Source: Kiloniellales bacterium (lineage in GTDB: Bacteria; Pseudomonadota; Alphaproteobacteria; Kiloniellales; JAKSBE01). Taken from it: 64,000 nt of DNA. The translations under genes were made by a program, and so were the position numbers. Below the pieces are notes generated by a model. It was not told the DNA's origin and did no database searches. It worked only from the letters and a program-made list of their open reading frames with translations. Positions 42,386-56,904 of this stretch are shown here, in pieces. The stretch is taken from positions 1 to 64,000 of the forward strand of contig JASJBF010000038.1 in the NCBI GenBank assembly GCA_030066685.1. Reading direction: 5' to 3'. Position 1 is the first letter of the stretch. Each line of letters begins with the position of its first letter.

Positions 42386-43417
42386 TCAGTAAGTCGGCGC
42401 CAGCTTCAGCCAGTCGTAGCGGTCGCCGGAGGTGACGGTGACCGGCCGGATGCCGCCCGGGCTGACCAGGGTCAGGGGCACCTTTGCGCCGGCATTCCCC
42501 AGCGCCCAGATGGCACGGTAGAACTCGGCCAGGGTGGCCACCGGCTCGCCGGCAACCTCTGCGATCACGTCGTTCGCCTTGACCCCGGCCTGCGAGGCCG
42601 GACCGCCCGGCGCAACCCGGGTGACGATGACGTGGCCCCGGAACTCTTCGCTGTAGACCCCCAGCCAGGGCCGCGATGTGGCCAGGCCGCGGCCTTTCTC
42701 AAGCAGGTCGGTGTAGATCGGCCGCAGGGCGTCGATGGGCACGAACATGTTGCCCGGCCGCGCCTCGTCCTCCACGGCCTCGCCGACGATCAGCGAGCCG
42801 ATTCCGACCAGGTTGCCCTCGCGGGTGATCAAGGCGGCCCCGCCGAAGCTGGGATGCGGCGGCGCGGTGAAGATGGCCTCCGGCAGGAGGTATTCCCAAT
42901 AGCCGGCGAAGGTCCGCCGCGAGACGACCTTGGCGGGCACGATCTGCGGCGGGCTCCCGTAGCCGACAGCGAGCACCTGGGCCTCTTCCCGCAGCTCAGC
43001 GGACTCGCCCAGCTCGATGGGCGGCACTCCGAGAGGCGAAAGCGCCCGCAGAAGGCCGAAGCCGGTCTCGTAGTCGTAGGCCACGATGTCGGCCGGCACC
43101 CGTCTGTCGCCGGGCAGCAGAACCTCCACCTGGTCGGCTTCCATGATCAGATAGCCGATGGTCAGCACCAGGTCGCCGTCGCCGATCACGACGCCGGAGC
43201 CCTCCCGTTCGGTGCCGAGGTGCTCCGCGGTCCGGGCGTCCGCCGGCACCCTCGCGGCGACGCCGACGACCGCATCGATCGGACTGGACTGCGAAGCCTC
43301 CTCGGCGCTCGCGTCCGCGATCGCAAAGGGCAGGAGCCCAACCGCAAGGACGACGACGGCGAAGGCCGCTACCACCGCGCGCGAGAGTCCTGCCCTGGCT
43401 CTGAAAGACTCGGTCAT
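42386..43417 (-). CDS. HtrA-like PDZ protein with all catalytic residues lost (pseudoprotease)
   Basis: This 343-aa exported protein has a signal or anchor helix (about 13-34), a trypsin-like domain (about 60-235) and one PDZ domain (about 250-330, RVAPGGPASQAGVKANDVIA). In active HtrA/Deg proteins the triad lies in TNNHVV, D..TDLALL and GNSGGPL. Here the aligned stretches are LTIGYLI (Tyr89 for His), DYETGFGLL (Gly119 for Asp) and PSFGGAAL (Phe191 for Ser). The framework is otherwise intact, for example GSGVVIGDGDLVLT and GNLVGIGSLIVGEAV. It should be a non-catalytic periplasmic or membrane scaffold or sensor. A near-consensus promoter lies so close that the mRNA may be leaderless. Confidence 0.85.
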   Translation of the reverse strand: MTESFRARAGLSRAVVAAFAVVVLAVGLLPFAIADASAEEASQSSPIDAVVGVAARVPADARTAEHLGTEREGSGVVIGDGDLVLTIGYLIMEADQVEVLLPGDRRVPADIVAYDYETGFGLLRALSPLGVPPIELGESAELREEAQVLAVGYGSPPQIVPAKVVSRRTFAGYWEYLLPEAIFTAPPHPSFGGAALITREGNLVGIGSLIVGEAVEDEARPGNMFVPIDALRPIYTDLLEKGRGLATSRPWLGVYSEEFRGHVIVTRVAPGGPASQAGVKANDVIAEVAGEPVATLAEFYRAIWALGNAGAKVPLTLVSPGGIRPVTVTSGDRYDWLKLAPTY

Positions 43418-43423
43418 AATAAA

Positions 43424-43452
43424 GATATAATTCTAGCATGCTTCGTGTGCAA
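43424..43452 (-). promoter_or_regulatory. Candidate sigma-70 promoter giving a leaderless HtrA-like mRNA
   Basis: Read on the minus strand: TTGCAC (43452-43447), exactly 17 bp, TATATC (43429-43424). Transcription would begin about 7 bases on, at or next to the ATG at 43417. No ribosome site precedes that ATG. An alternative -10, TAGAAT (43435-43430), would leave only a few leader bases. Confidence 0.5.
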
Positions 43453-43495
43453 ATGACATCGAAGATGCCCCGTGGCCCTTGGATTCCGCGGGGTT

Positions 43496-44656
43496 TCAGT
43501 CTTCGAGCAGGTTACCGTCGCTTCGGTGCGGCAGGGGTTTGGTGCCGACGACCTTCGCGATCGAGGTGCCGGGCGTGACGTAGAACTGGACGTGGCGGGA
43601 CAGCACCAGGCCATCGGTGTGGGCCACGACCGGGGTCCGCGCCGCCTCGGGCTCGGCCGCCGGATCGATCACCTCCGCGACGACATCGCCCTCCCTGACG
43701 CGCTCGCCCAGGGCGACCTTGTAGGCCAGGACGCCGGGCGCCGGGGCGCGCAGCACGTCGACGGCCTCCAGGGGGCTCGCCTCGCAGAGCGGCTCCGGCA
43801 GGGGGCCGGGATCGCCGGCGAGGAAGCCGCGGCGCTGCAGGATGCGGAAAAGCGCCGCCGCGTCGGCCGCCGCCAGCTCGTCCGAAACGTCGCCGCGCCC
43901 ACGCAGCTCGACCGTGGCGGAGAGGCAGGCCGCCGGGATGGGATGCTCCGGGAAACGTCCGGCGAGCTTGGTCCAGGGCGTGGAGAAAGCCTCGTCGAAG
44001 GAGCCGCCGCCGGAATCCGCCGCCAGCAACGCGGCCCGGCAGCCCAGCTCGGCGACGATATCCCGCGCCGCCGGCCAGTGCGCCGGGATCAGGAAGATGT
44101 GCATCAGGGCTTCCAGGTCGCAATGCAGGTCCAGCACCAGGTCGGAATCGGCCGCCTCCTGGGCCAGGCGCAGCCGGTGGTCGATCAGCTCGGCGCCGAG
44201 CTGATCCGGCGGCAGGGCCTCGCGCCGGCCGGCGACGATGGCCCGCAGGGCGGCGCGGATCGCTTCGACGTTCTTCTCCGGGTCCGGCCCGAGTCCCTTG
44301 GCGACGGCCTCGGCGACCGGCTCGCTGACGTCGAGCCAGTTGCGGTTGAAGTTGCCGCCGCCGCCCAGGTGTTGGCGGCCGAGGTGATAGCCGTTCACGT
44401 TCTGATCCAGGCCGATCGGGTTGGCGTAAGGCAGGATCACGATCTGGCCGGTGATCTCGCCCCGGGCGGCGGCCGCGTCCAGAAGCCGGATCAGGTGATG
44501 CAGGACCAGGAGGCCCGGCGTCTCGTCGGCGTGCAGGGCGGCCTGGAGATAGGCCTTGGGCCGCGTCTCAGGCGCGCCGTAGCGGTGCAGGGTCAGCGTG
44601 CGCTGGGTGCCCGTGGCGCCGGGCAGCAGCGCCTGGCGTTCGGTCGTCCTGGTCAC
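43496..44656 (-). CDS. Succinylglutamate desuccinylase/aspartoacylase-family zinc hydrolase
   Basis: This 386-aa M14-type zinc amidohydrolase belongs to the AstE/AspA family, which deacylates N-acyl amino acids or similar compounds. Zinc ligands are His42 and Glu45 (ALHADETPG) and the His of LVLDLHCDLEALMH (about 177). PYANPIGLDQNVNGYHLGRQ and GNFNRNWLD are family-typical. The C-terminal third (about 300-386, APAPGVLAYKVALGERVREG) is a biotinyl-lipoyl-like beta domain seen in this subgroup. The GTG start lies one base after the stop of the aminopeptidase gene, so both form one operon. Substrate unknown; a peptide- or amino-acid-derived compound fits. Confidence 0.87.
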   Translation of the reverse strand: MTRTTERQALLPGATGTQRTLTLHRYGAPETRPKAYLQAALHADETPGLLVLHHLIRLLDAAAARGEITGQIVILPYANPIGLDQNVNGYHLGRQHLGGGGNFNRNWLDVSEPVAEAVAKGLGPDPEKNVEAIRAALRAIVAGRREALPPDQLGAELIDHRLRLAQEAADSDLVLDLHCDLEALMHIFLIPAHWPAARDIVAELGCRAALLAADSGGGSFDEAFSTPWTKLAGRFPEHPIPAACLSATVELRGRGDVSDELAAADAAALFRILQRRGFLAGDPGPLPEPLCEASPLEAVDVLRAPAPGVLAYKVALGERVREGDVVAEVIDPAAEPEAARTPVVAHTDGLVLSRHVQFYVTPGTSIAKVVGTKPLPHRSDGNLLED

Positions 44657-44657
44657 G

Positions 44658-46715
44658 TCAACGCGCTCCGGCGAGGGGAGCCGTCGCGGCCGCCAGCCAG
44701 GCTGCGGTTTCCGGCTCGAGCTGCGGGGTCAGGGCCTCCCGGACGCGGGTGTGGTAGGCGTCCAGCCAGGCGACCTCGGCATCGTCGAGAAGCCGTCCGT
44801 CGATCAGGTTCCGGTCGATGGGGGCGAGGGTCAGGGTCTCGAAGCCCAGGATCTCCCGCTCGCTCTCCGGTGGCGCGCTCAGCGGCACCACCGTCACCAG
44901 GTTCTCGATGCGGATGCCGTAGGCGCCTTCCTTGTAGTAGCCGGGCTCGTTGGAGACGATCATCCCGGGTTCCAGCGGCACCGGGTTCGGCGCCTTGGAG
45001 ATCCGCTGCGGGCCTTCGTGGACCGAAAGATAGCTGCCGACACCGTGGCCGGTGCCGTGGTCGAAGTCGAGCCCGGCCTCCCAGAGGGGCCGCCGCGCCA
45101 GGGTGTCGAGCTGGCTCCCGGTGGTGCCCTTGGGAAAGCGCGCCGTGGCGATGGCGATGTGGCCCTTGAGCACGCGGGTGAAGCGCTCGCGCATCTCCTC
45201 GCTCGGCGCGCCGACCGCCAGGGTGCGCGTGACGTCGGTCGTGCCGTCCGGGTATTGGGCGCCGGAATCGACCAGGTAGAGCTCGCCGGCGCCGAGGGCC
45301 CGGTTGCTCGTCTCGTCGACCCGGTAGTGCACGATGGCGCCGTTGGGGCCCGCCCCGGAGATGGTGTCGAAGGACAGATCGCGGAACTCCTCGTTCCGGC
45401 GCCGGAAGGCGGCCAGGCGCTCGGCCGCCTCGGTCTCGGTCACCGGGTCCCTGCCGGCCCGGGCCGGTGCCTCGGCCGCCAGCCAGGCGAGAAACCGGGT
45501 CACGGCGGCCCCGTCGCGCAGGTGGGCGGCGCGGGCGCCGGCGATCTCGACCTCGTTCTTGCGCGCCTTGGGCAGCAGGCAGGGGTCGGGACCGGGGATC
45601 ACCTTCGCGCCGCTCGACCTGAGGCGCTCGAAGGCCCAGTCCGGGGCCGAGGCCGGGTCGAGGGTGACCTTGGCGCCGGCCTTGCCCAAGGCCTCCAGGG
45701 CCGGGCCGAAGACCTCTGGGGGCTCGACGGCCACCGTATTGCCCAGATGCCGGCGCGTCGCGGTGGTCAGCTTGCGGTCGTCGATGTACCAGGCCGTGCC
45801 GCCGTCGGCCCGCAGGATCGCGAAGGACAGGGCAAAAGGGGTGTGGGTGACGTCGCCGCCGCGGACGTTGAGCAGCCAGGCGATGGAGTCCGGCAGGGTC
45901 AGGACCGCCGCCTCGGCGCCGCGGCCTTCGATCTCGGCGCCGATCTGCGCCCGCTTCTCGGCCGTGGCCTGCCCGGCGTAGGCCAGGTCGTGGGGCCGGA
46001 CGGGGGCCAGCGGCGGGGCCGGCTGGCCGCGCCAGACCGCGTCCAGGGGATTGCCGTCGCAGGGCACCAGGCTGGCGCCGGCCTTCTCGGCGGCGGCCCG
46101 CAGGCCCTTGACCTGGGACTCGCTGTGCAGCCAGGGATCGTAGCCGAGCTTCTCGCCGGCCTTCAGGTTCTCGGCGATCCAGTCGGCGGGCGACTGTTCG
46201 GCCAGGTGAACCGGGTCGAAAAGCGCGGTGTCGACCTGCTGGCGGACCTGCAGGGTGTAGCGGCCGTCGACGAAAACCGCGGCCTTCTCGGCCAGGACCA
46301 GCGCGGCGCCGGCCGAGCCGGTGAAGCCGGTCAGCCAGGCAAGCCGCTGGGCGCGGGCCGGCACGTATTCGCCCTGGTGCTCGTCGCTGCGCGGCACCAG
46401 GAAGCCCTGCAGGCCGCGGTGCGCGAGCTCCGCCCTGAGGTCCGCCAGGCGGGCGGCGTGGTCCGCCCCCGCGCCCAGGCCGTCGTTAAGGCCGGCGGCC
46501 AGGTCCCGCTTCAGGGCCGCCAGCTGGCGCGCGAGCTCGGGACTGCGCCCTTCCGCCACAAGGTCCATCCAGGCTTCGGGGTTTTCGGCCTCGGGGGCGG
46601 CCAGGACCCCGGCGAGGAGGCTGCGGACGGCGGCCGCGTCCCGGTCGGCGCCGGCGGCGGTCAGCAGGCGATCGAGCTCGGCGTCTCCGGCGTAGGTCGG
46701 GGCTGAATCCGGCAC
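44658..46715 (-). CDS. Xaa-Pro aminopeptidase (M24B)
   Basis: This 685-aa cytoplasmic metallopeptidase removes N-terminal residues before proline. It has two creatinase-like N-terminal domains (FLVPRSDEHQGEYVPARAQR near 105) and a pita-bread catalytic domain. Metal ligands are two Asp (LVDSGAQYPDGTTDVTRT), the His of DHGTGHGVGSYLSVHEG and two Glu (SNEPGYYKEGAYGIRIENL). Common bacterial forms are about 600 aa. Here about 85 extra N-terminal residues (helical, Ala/Asp/Glu-rich) precede the first domain. An in-frame internal start may exist, but no ribosome site there is convincing. It is coupled to the M14 hydrolase gene. Confidence 0.92.
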   Translation of the reverse strand: MPDSAPTYAGDAELDRLLTAAGADRDAAAVRSLLAGVLAAPEAENPEAWMDLVAEGRSPELARQLAALKRDLAAGLNDGLGAGADHAARLADLRAELAHRGLQGFLVPRSDEHQGEYVPARAQRLAWLTGFTGSAGAALVLAEKAAVFVDGRYTLQVRQQVDTALFDPVHLAEQSPADWIAENLKAGEKLGYDPWLHSESQVKGLRAAAEKAGASLVPCDGNPLDAVWRGQPAPPLAPVRPHDLAYAGQATAEKRAQIGAEIEGRGAEAAVLTLPDSIAWLLNVRGGDVTHTPFALSFAILRADGGTAWYIDDRKLTTATRRHLGNTVAVEPPEVFGPALEALGKAGAKVTLDPASAPDWAFERLRSSGAKVIPGPDPCLLPKARKNEVEIAGARAAHLRDGAAVTRFLAWLAAEAPARAGRDPVTETEAAERLAAFRRRNEEFRDLSFDTISGAGPNGAIVHYRVDETSNRALGAGELYLVDSGAQYPDGTTDVTRTLAVGAPSEEMRERFTRVLKGHIAIATARFPKGTTGSQLDTLARRPLWEAGLDFDHGTGHGVGSYLSVHEGPQRISKAPNPVPLEPGMIVSNEPGYYKEGAYGIRIENLVTVVPLSAPPESEREILGFETLTLAPIDRNLIDGRLLDDAEVAWLDAYHTRVREALTPQLEPETAAWLAAATAPLAGAR

Positions 46716-46954
46716 TTCGGGCCTCCGGCTGAGGTGGTCTGAACCGGCAAGCTAAGGCGCCCTCGCGAAGCAGGCAAGATCGCTGCCGGAAGCCATGCAG
46801 GCCCGGCAATGCTGCAGTGCAAAACGACCGCTCGGCCGGCTCCGGGGGCGTTCGTATATTCCACGCAACAAGAAGAAGAAACCCTCCTACCGGGTGTCTC
46901 GGGGAGCTCCTTCCAAGCTGGGATTTTTGGCTAGAGACAAGGAGTCATCCAATC

Positions 46955-47587
46955 ATGTCCCGCCTGTCAGAGACCGAACGCGCGGAAATCCTGAGGTCCA
47001 AGGCCCAGGCGACGTTCGTCGACCCCACGGAGGTCGACCGCTTCCTCTTGGAAGCGCGGCGCCGACGCGCGATCTACATCAACCGTGGCCTGGCCAAGCT
47101 GTGGCGCGCCTCGGGGCTTGCCGCCCTGGTCTGCGCCGTTCGGCGCGGCATCGCCCGCCGGCGCACCCTTGCGGCGCTTGCAGACCTCGACGACCGTCTG
47201 CTGCGCGACATCGGCGTCGAGCGCGGCGATATCGGCCGCATCGCCACTGAAAGGAGCCAGGCCGCGCACCCCCATCCCGCCGGCTGGCTGCAGCGGCTCA
47301 AGGCCGAATTGAAGCGCGCCGCGATCCGGCGCCAGACCATCGGCCAGCTGGCCGCTCTGGACGACCGGCTGCTGCGCGACATCGGCGTCGAACGGGCGGC
47401 CATTCCCGAGGTGGTCGACGCGCGGCTCGAGGGCCGGAGCCCGACCTGGCGCCTGGAAACCCCGCTGACCGACCCGCGGCCGGGCCTCACGGTCAAGTTG
47501 AGCGCCGCCCTGTTGCTGCCCTTCTATCTGATGGTCCAGGGCCCGGCCAACGCCAACGAGCCCACGGTGACGCGCAAGGCGGCCTGA
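46955..47587 (+). CDS. Protein with tandem DUF1127 motifs and a C-terminal membrane-like helix
   Basis: This is a 210-aa basic protein. The DUF1127 (YjiS-like) motif occurs twice: LAALADLDDRLLRDIGVERG (about 70-89) and IGQLAALDDRLLRDIGVERA (about 129-148), each preceded by an Arg-rich helix. DUF1127 proteins are usually 50-100 aa with one motif, bind RNA in some cases and affect phosphate, carbon or stress responses. Near the C terminus (about 180-200, LSAALLLPFYLMVQGPANAN) is a hydrophobic stretch. ATG 46955 has AAGGAG ten bases upstream. A strong hairpin terminator follows at 47617. The duplication probably arose by internal repeat of one gene. Confidence 0.8.
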   Translation: MSRLSETERAEILRSKAQATFVDPTEVDRFLLEARRRRAIYINRGLAKLWRASGLAALVCAVRRGIARRRTLAALADLDDRLLRDIGVERGDIGRIATERSQAAHPHPAGWLQRLKAELKRAAIRRQTIGQLAALDDRLLRDIGVERAAIPEVVDARLEGRSPTWRLETPLTDPRPGLTVKLSAALLLPFYLMVQGPANANEPTVTRKAA

Positions 47588-47616
47588 TCCACGCCGATTG
47601 CCCCGATGGAGAAGCG

Positions 47617-47647
47617 AAGAGGGCGGTCCTGCAGGACCGTCCTCTTT
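47617..47647. terminator. Bidirectional intrinsic terminator between DUF1127 and prmA genes
   Basis: The 13-bp stem AAGAGGGCGGTCC / GGACCGTCCTCTT (one G-T pair) with a TGCA loop lies 30 bp after the DUF1127 stop and 12 bp before the convergent prmA stop. A and T runs at the stem base suit both directions. Confidence 0.75.
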
Positions 47648-47658
47648 CCTATCCGCGA

Positions 47659-48534
47659 TCAGCGGCGCAGGACCAGGGTCGACCACTCGGCAAGGCGCAA
47701 CCGTCGGACGAGGCGTAGCTTCTGGGCCCGGTGCGGGTTCAGCACCAAGCGCTCCTGCTTGACCAGCAGCCCCGAAAGGACGGCCCGTCCGCCCGGTGCC
47801 AGATGGGCGCGCAGCTCGACCGCCATCCGGGCCAGGGGCTCGGCCAGGATGTTGGCGGCGATCAGGTCGAAAGGCCCGGCCGCCCGTAGCGAAGGGTGCC
47901 GGTAGCCCTCCGAGACCAAGGGCCGAACCCACCTGCCGCACCGGTTGATCCGGGCGTTGACCCGGGCAACCGCCACGGCGGCCGGATCGTTGTCCGCCGC
48001 CAGGACCGGGCGCCGCCAGAGCCGTGCCATGGCCAGGGCCAGGATGCCCGAGCCGCAGCCCAGGTCGAGCAGGCGGCGCGGTCGGAAGCCGGCCTTGGCG
48101 AGGCCCTCCAGGGCCAGGAGGCAGCCGCGGGTGGTCTCGTGGCGGCCGGTGCCGAAGGCGACGTTGGCGTCGATCAGCAGCGGGATCGAGGCCGGCGGCG
48201 GCGGCCCGGTGACGTGGCTGCCGTGGAGGTAGAAGCGCCCGGCGCGGATCGCCGGCAGGTTGCTCTGGCTCTCCGCCACCCAGTCGGTGTCGGCCAGCGC
48301 CGCGATCCGGGTCTCCGGAACTTCCGTGCCGACGGCCTCTGCGGCGTCCACCAGACAGGCGCGCAGAACCCCCCGGTCGGGCGGCTCCTGCAGATAGACC
48401 TGAAATGGCACCAGGCCGTCGGCGCCCGGCAGACCGATCGCGAGAGCACCGCCGACCGGCTCCAGGGCGGCCTCGAAGACCGCCTGGGCCGCCGCGGGCA
48501 CCGTCAGGTCGATGCGCCAGCCGGAGCCTGCCAT
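47659..48534 (-). CDS. prmA: Ribosomal protein L11 methyltransferase
   Basis: This 291-aa AdoMet-dependent methyltransferase trimethylates ribosomal protein L11. The N-terminal substrate-binding domain (about 1-90) leads to the PrmA signature ANVAFGTGRHETTRGCLLAL near 120. The Rossmann motif follows (LLDLGCGSGILALAMARL near 155), then the catalytic DLIAANILAEPLARMA near 225, the NxLxxPL element unique to PrmA. It is 14 bp downstream of the helicase gene on the same strand, so both are likely co-transcribed. Confidence 0.93.
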   Translation of the reverse strand: MAGSGWRIDLTVPAAAQAVFEAALEPVGGALAIGLPGADGLVPFQVYLQEPPDRGVLRACLVDAAEAVGTEVPETRIAALADTDWVAESQSNLPAIRAGRFYLHGSHVTGPPPPASIPLLIDANVAFGTGRHETTRGCLLALEGLAKAGFRPRRLLDLGCGSGILALAMARLWRRPVLAADNDPAAVAVARVNARINRCGRWVRPLVSEGYRHPSLRAAGPFDLIAANILAEPLARMAVELRAHLAPGGRAVLSGLLVKQERLVLNPHRAQKLRLVRRLRLAEWSTLVLRR

Positions 48535-48548
48535 GATCCGACGGCGGG

Positions 48549-50822
<2,274 letters not shown>

Positions 50823-50900
50823 GATCGCTTTCGACTCTCGCGTCGGCGGGCCCGAACGGCGGAGCCAGCCTCTGCCTATAGTGTAGGGCGAGTCGCCCGG

Positions 50901-51887
50901 TTATGCGATCCCGTCGGTGCCGGCGCCGCAGACCAGGGCGCCGACCCGGGCGTCTTGCGGCAGGGCGAAGCGGCCCTTCTGGATCGCGGCCAGGGCGGCG
51001 GCGCCCGAGAGCTCGGCGGCGATGCCGAGCTCGAACCAGAGGCTGCGGGCGGCCGCGGCCATCTCCCCGTCGCTGACCAGGACGATCTCGTCGACCGTCC
51101 GGCCGATGATCTCCAGGTTGAGCGCCGCCGAGCGGCGCGGCGCCAGGGTGCCGGCCGCGGTGGTGATCTCCGGCAGGGTGACCAGCTCTTTCGCCGCGAG
51201 GCTCTCCTTGAGGGTCGGCGCGCCCGTCGGCTCGACCCCGATCACGGTGATCGAGGGCTTCAGCGCCTTGACCGCCGTCGCCACGCCGGAGATCAGGCCG
51301 CCGCCGCCGATCGCGACGAAGAGGTAGTCCAGGCCCGGGTCGTCCTCCAGGATCTCGATCCCGACCGTGCCCTGGCCGGCGACGACCCGCGGATCGTCGA
51401 AGGGATGGATGAACGTCAGGCCTTCCGCCTCGGCGGTCGTCAAGGCGGCGTCCTTGGCGTCGTCCCAGACCGCGCCCTCGACCACCACCTCGGCACCCCA
51501 GGCCCTGAGCTTCTCGACCTTGGCTTCCGGGGTGGAGGCGGGCAGGTAGATCACCGCCCGGGTCTCGGCGCGCCAGCCGGCGTAGGCGACGGCCAGGCCG
51601 TGGTTGCCGCCCGAGGCGGTGATGATGCCGCGCCGGACCTCGTCCTCGGGCAGGCTGAACAGCGTGTTGCTGGCGCCGCGCGCCTTGAACGAGCCGGTCA
51701 CCTGCAGGTTCTCGAGCTTCAGGACCAGCTCGCCGAGCGGCAGGGAGTCCTTCAACGGCTCTGCCGCGAGGTTCGGGGTGCGCCGCACCGCGCCGCGGAT
51801 CCGCTCCGCCGCCGCCTCGATATCGGCCAGGGCGACCGGGGAGTGGGGCTCGGCGGAGTCGGCTTGCGTGCTTTTCGCGTCACTCAT
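50901..51887 (-). CDS. Threonine/serine dehydratase-like PLP enzyme
   Basis: This is a 328-aa fold-type II PLP enzyme. The cofactor lysine is in LQVTGSFKARGASNTL (about residue 68) and the phosphate cup in AIGGGGLISGV (about 190). ASGGNHGLAVAYAG is the substrate-binding loop. It lacks the C-terminal ACT domain of biosynthetic IlvA, so it resembles catabolic threonine dehydratase or serine racemase. The start at 51887 was chosen because upstream sequence belongs to a palindromic repeat at 51911-52008; an extended frame runs into that repeat. Confidence 0.9.
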   Translation of the reverse strand: MSDAKSTQADSAEPHSPVALADIEAAAERIRGAVRRTPNLAAEPLKDSLPLGELVLKLENLQVTGSFKARGASNTLFSLPEDEVRRGIITASGGNHGLAVAYAGWRAETRAVIYLPASTPEAKVEKLRAWGAEVVVEGAVWDDAKDAALTTAEAEGLTFIHPFDDPRVVAGQGTVGIEILEDDPGLDYLFVAIGGGGLISGVATAVKALKPSITVIGVEPTGAPTLKESLAAKELVTLPEITTAAGTLAPRRSAALNLEIIGRTVDEIVLVSDGEMAAAARSLWFELGIAAELSGAAALAAIQKGRFALPQDARVGALVCGAGTDGIA

Positions 51888-51910
51888 CTCGGGCTTCCCA
51901 AATCGCAAGC

Positions 51911-52008
51911 TGTCATGCCCGGAGCGCGTACGCGCGGCGCTTCGCGCGATCCGGGCATCCATCCAACAAGCGCCACGATGGATCGCCGAATCAAGTCCGG
52001 CGATGACA
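51911..52008. repeat. 98-bp intergenic element with two hairpins and inverted ends
   Basis: The ends are inverted (TGTCAT at 51911-51916 and ATGACA at 52003-52008). The first half folds as ATGCCCGGA (51914-51922) with TCCGGGCAT (51950-51958). The second half folds as ATCGCCG (51982-51988) with CGGCGAT (51998-52004). Sequences of this type (TGTCATGCCCGG...CATCCATC...GTCCGGCGATGACA) occur as dispersed intergenic repeats in alphaproteobacteria, from memory. It lies between ligA and the dehydratase gene. No coding content. Confidence 0.75.
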
Positions 52009-52039
52009 GATGAGAGGTTGTGGCATCAAGCCATAAACA

Positions 52040-55886
<3,847 letters not shown>

Positions 55887-55954
55887 GGGCGTCTCGCTCG
55901 GGGCGTCTCAGTGGTCGAAAGGTGCCGGAGAGGCGGCGCCGGGACCTCGCTGCG

Positions 55955-56755
55955 CTACTGACCTGCGATGCCGGCGGCCGTCAGAAGACCATAGCTGTCC
56001 TGGTACCATTCGCTTCCCGGATAGTTGTAGCCCAGGACGGCGGCGGTCTCTTGGGCCTCGTTCAGGATGCCAAGGGCCAGGTAGCACTCGACCAGGCGGT
56101 GCAGGGCCTCCGGCGTATGCGAGGTGGTCTCATACTGGTCGACGACCCTTCGGAAACGGTTAATGGCCGAGAGATAATGGCCTCGCTTCTGATAGAAGCG
56201 GCCGACGTCCATCTCCTTGCCCGCCAGATGGTCTCGGGTCAGGTCGACCTTCAGGTTGGCGTCGCGGGTATACTTGCTCTCCGGGAAGCGGCGGGTCAAT
56301 TCCTCCAGGGATTCCAAGGCCAGGCGGGTCATGCTCTGGTCGCGGCCGATGTCGGAGATCTGCTCGTAGTAGGACAGCGCCTTGAGGTAGTAGGCATAGG
56401 CGACGTCGGGATTGCCCGGATGCAGCTGAATGAAGCGGTCCAGGCCGGCAATGGCGTCGGCGTACTCGTTCTCGAGATAGTAGGCGTAGGCCGACATCAG
56501 CTGGGCCTTCGCCGCCCAGGGCGAGTAGGGGTGCTGGCGGTCGACCTCGTCGAAGAGCTTGGCCGCCTTGATGTTGCTCCCGCTCTGCAGGGTGTCCATG
56601 GCCTCGTTGTAGAGGTCGTCGACCGGCCGCTCAACGTAGTTGAACTCCTCCTCTTCGGAGGCGCAGGCACCGATCAGGAGCAGCATCGCGGCTGCGCCCA
56701 GGGCACGCAGGCCAAGGCTCTTGGACCCCTGGGATCTTGCTGGCGAACTGGACAT
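55955..56755 (-). CDS. bamD: BamD outer-membrane assembly lipoprotein
   Basis: This is a 266-aa lipoprotein of the BAM complex, which folds outer-membrane beta-barrels. The lipobox is LIGAC (Cys about residue 30). The mature part is a set of about five TPR-like repeats: LYNEAMDTLQSGSNIKAAKL, RQHPYSPWAAKAQLMSAYAY, QLHPGNPDVAYAYYLKALSY and TPEALHRLVECYLALGILNE. The start at 56755 was chosen for GGGAGA upstream and proximity to the signal; an upstream frame adds 27 poor residues. In this group lpxC normally precedes it after ftsZ; here only 218 bp and a terminator separate the two. Confidence 0.94.
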   Translation of the reverse strand: MSSSPARSQGSKSLGLRALGAAAMLLLIGACASEEEEFNYVERPVDDLYNEAMDTLQSGSNIKAAKLFDEVDRQHPYSPWAAKAQLMSAYAYYLENEYADAIAGLDRFIQLHPGNPDVAYAYYLKALSYYEQISDIGRDQSMTRLALESLEELTRRFPESKYTRDANLKVDLTRDHLAGKEMDVGRFYQKRGHYLSAINRFRRVVDQYETTSHTPEALHRLVECYLALGILNEAQETAAVLGYNYPGSEWYQDSYGLLTAAGIAGQ

Positions 56756-56904
56756 GCGATCCGATCTCCCGATGGCGGCTTCGGCCGCCCCGCTACGCCT
56801 GGGACTATAGGTTGACTGCTCTTCGCCCTCAAGCATCGGGCGGCTTCGTGAGAATGGGCGGAGAAAGCCCCGGAAACCGCATCGCTCGCCGCCGTTCCGA
56901 AGAA

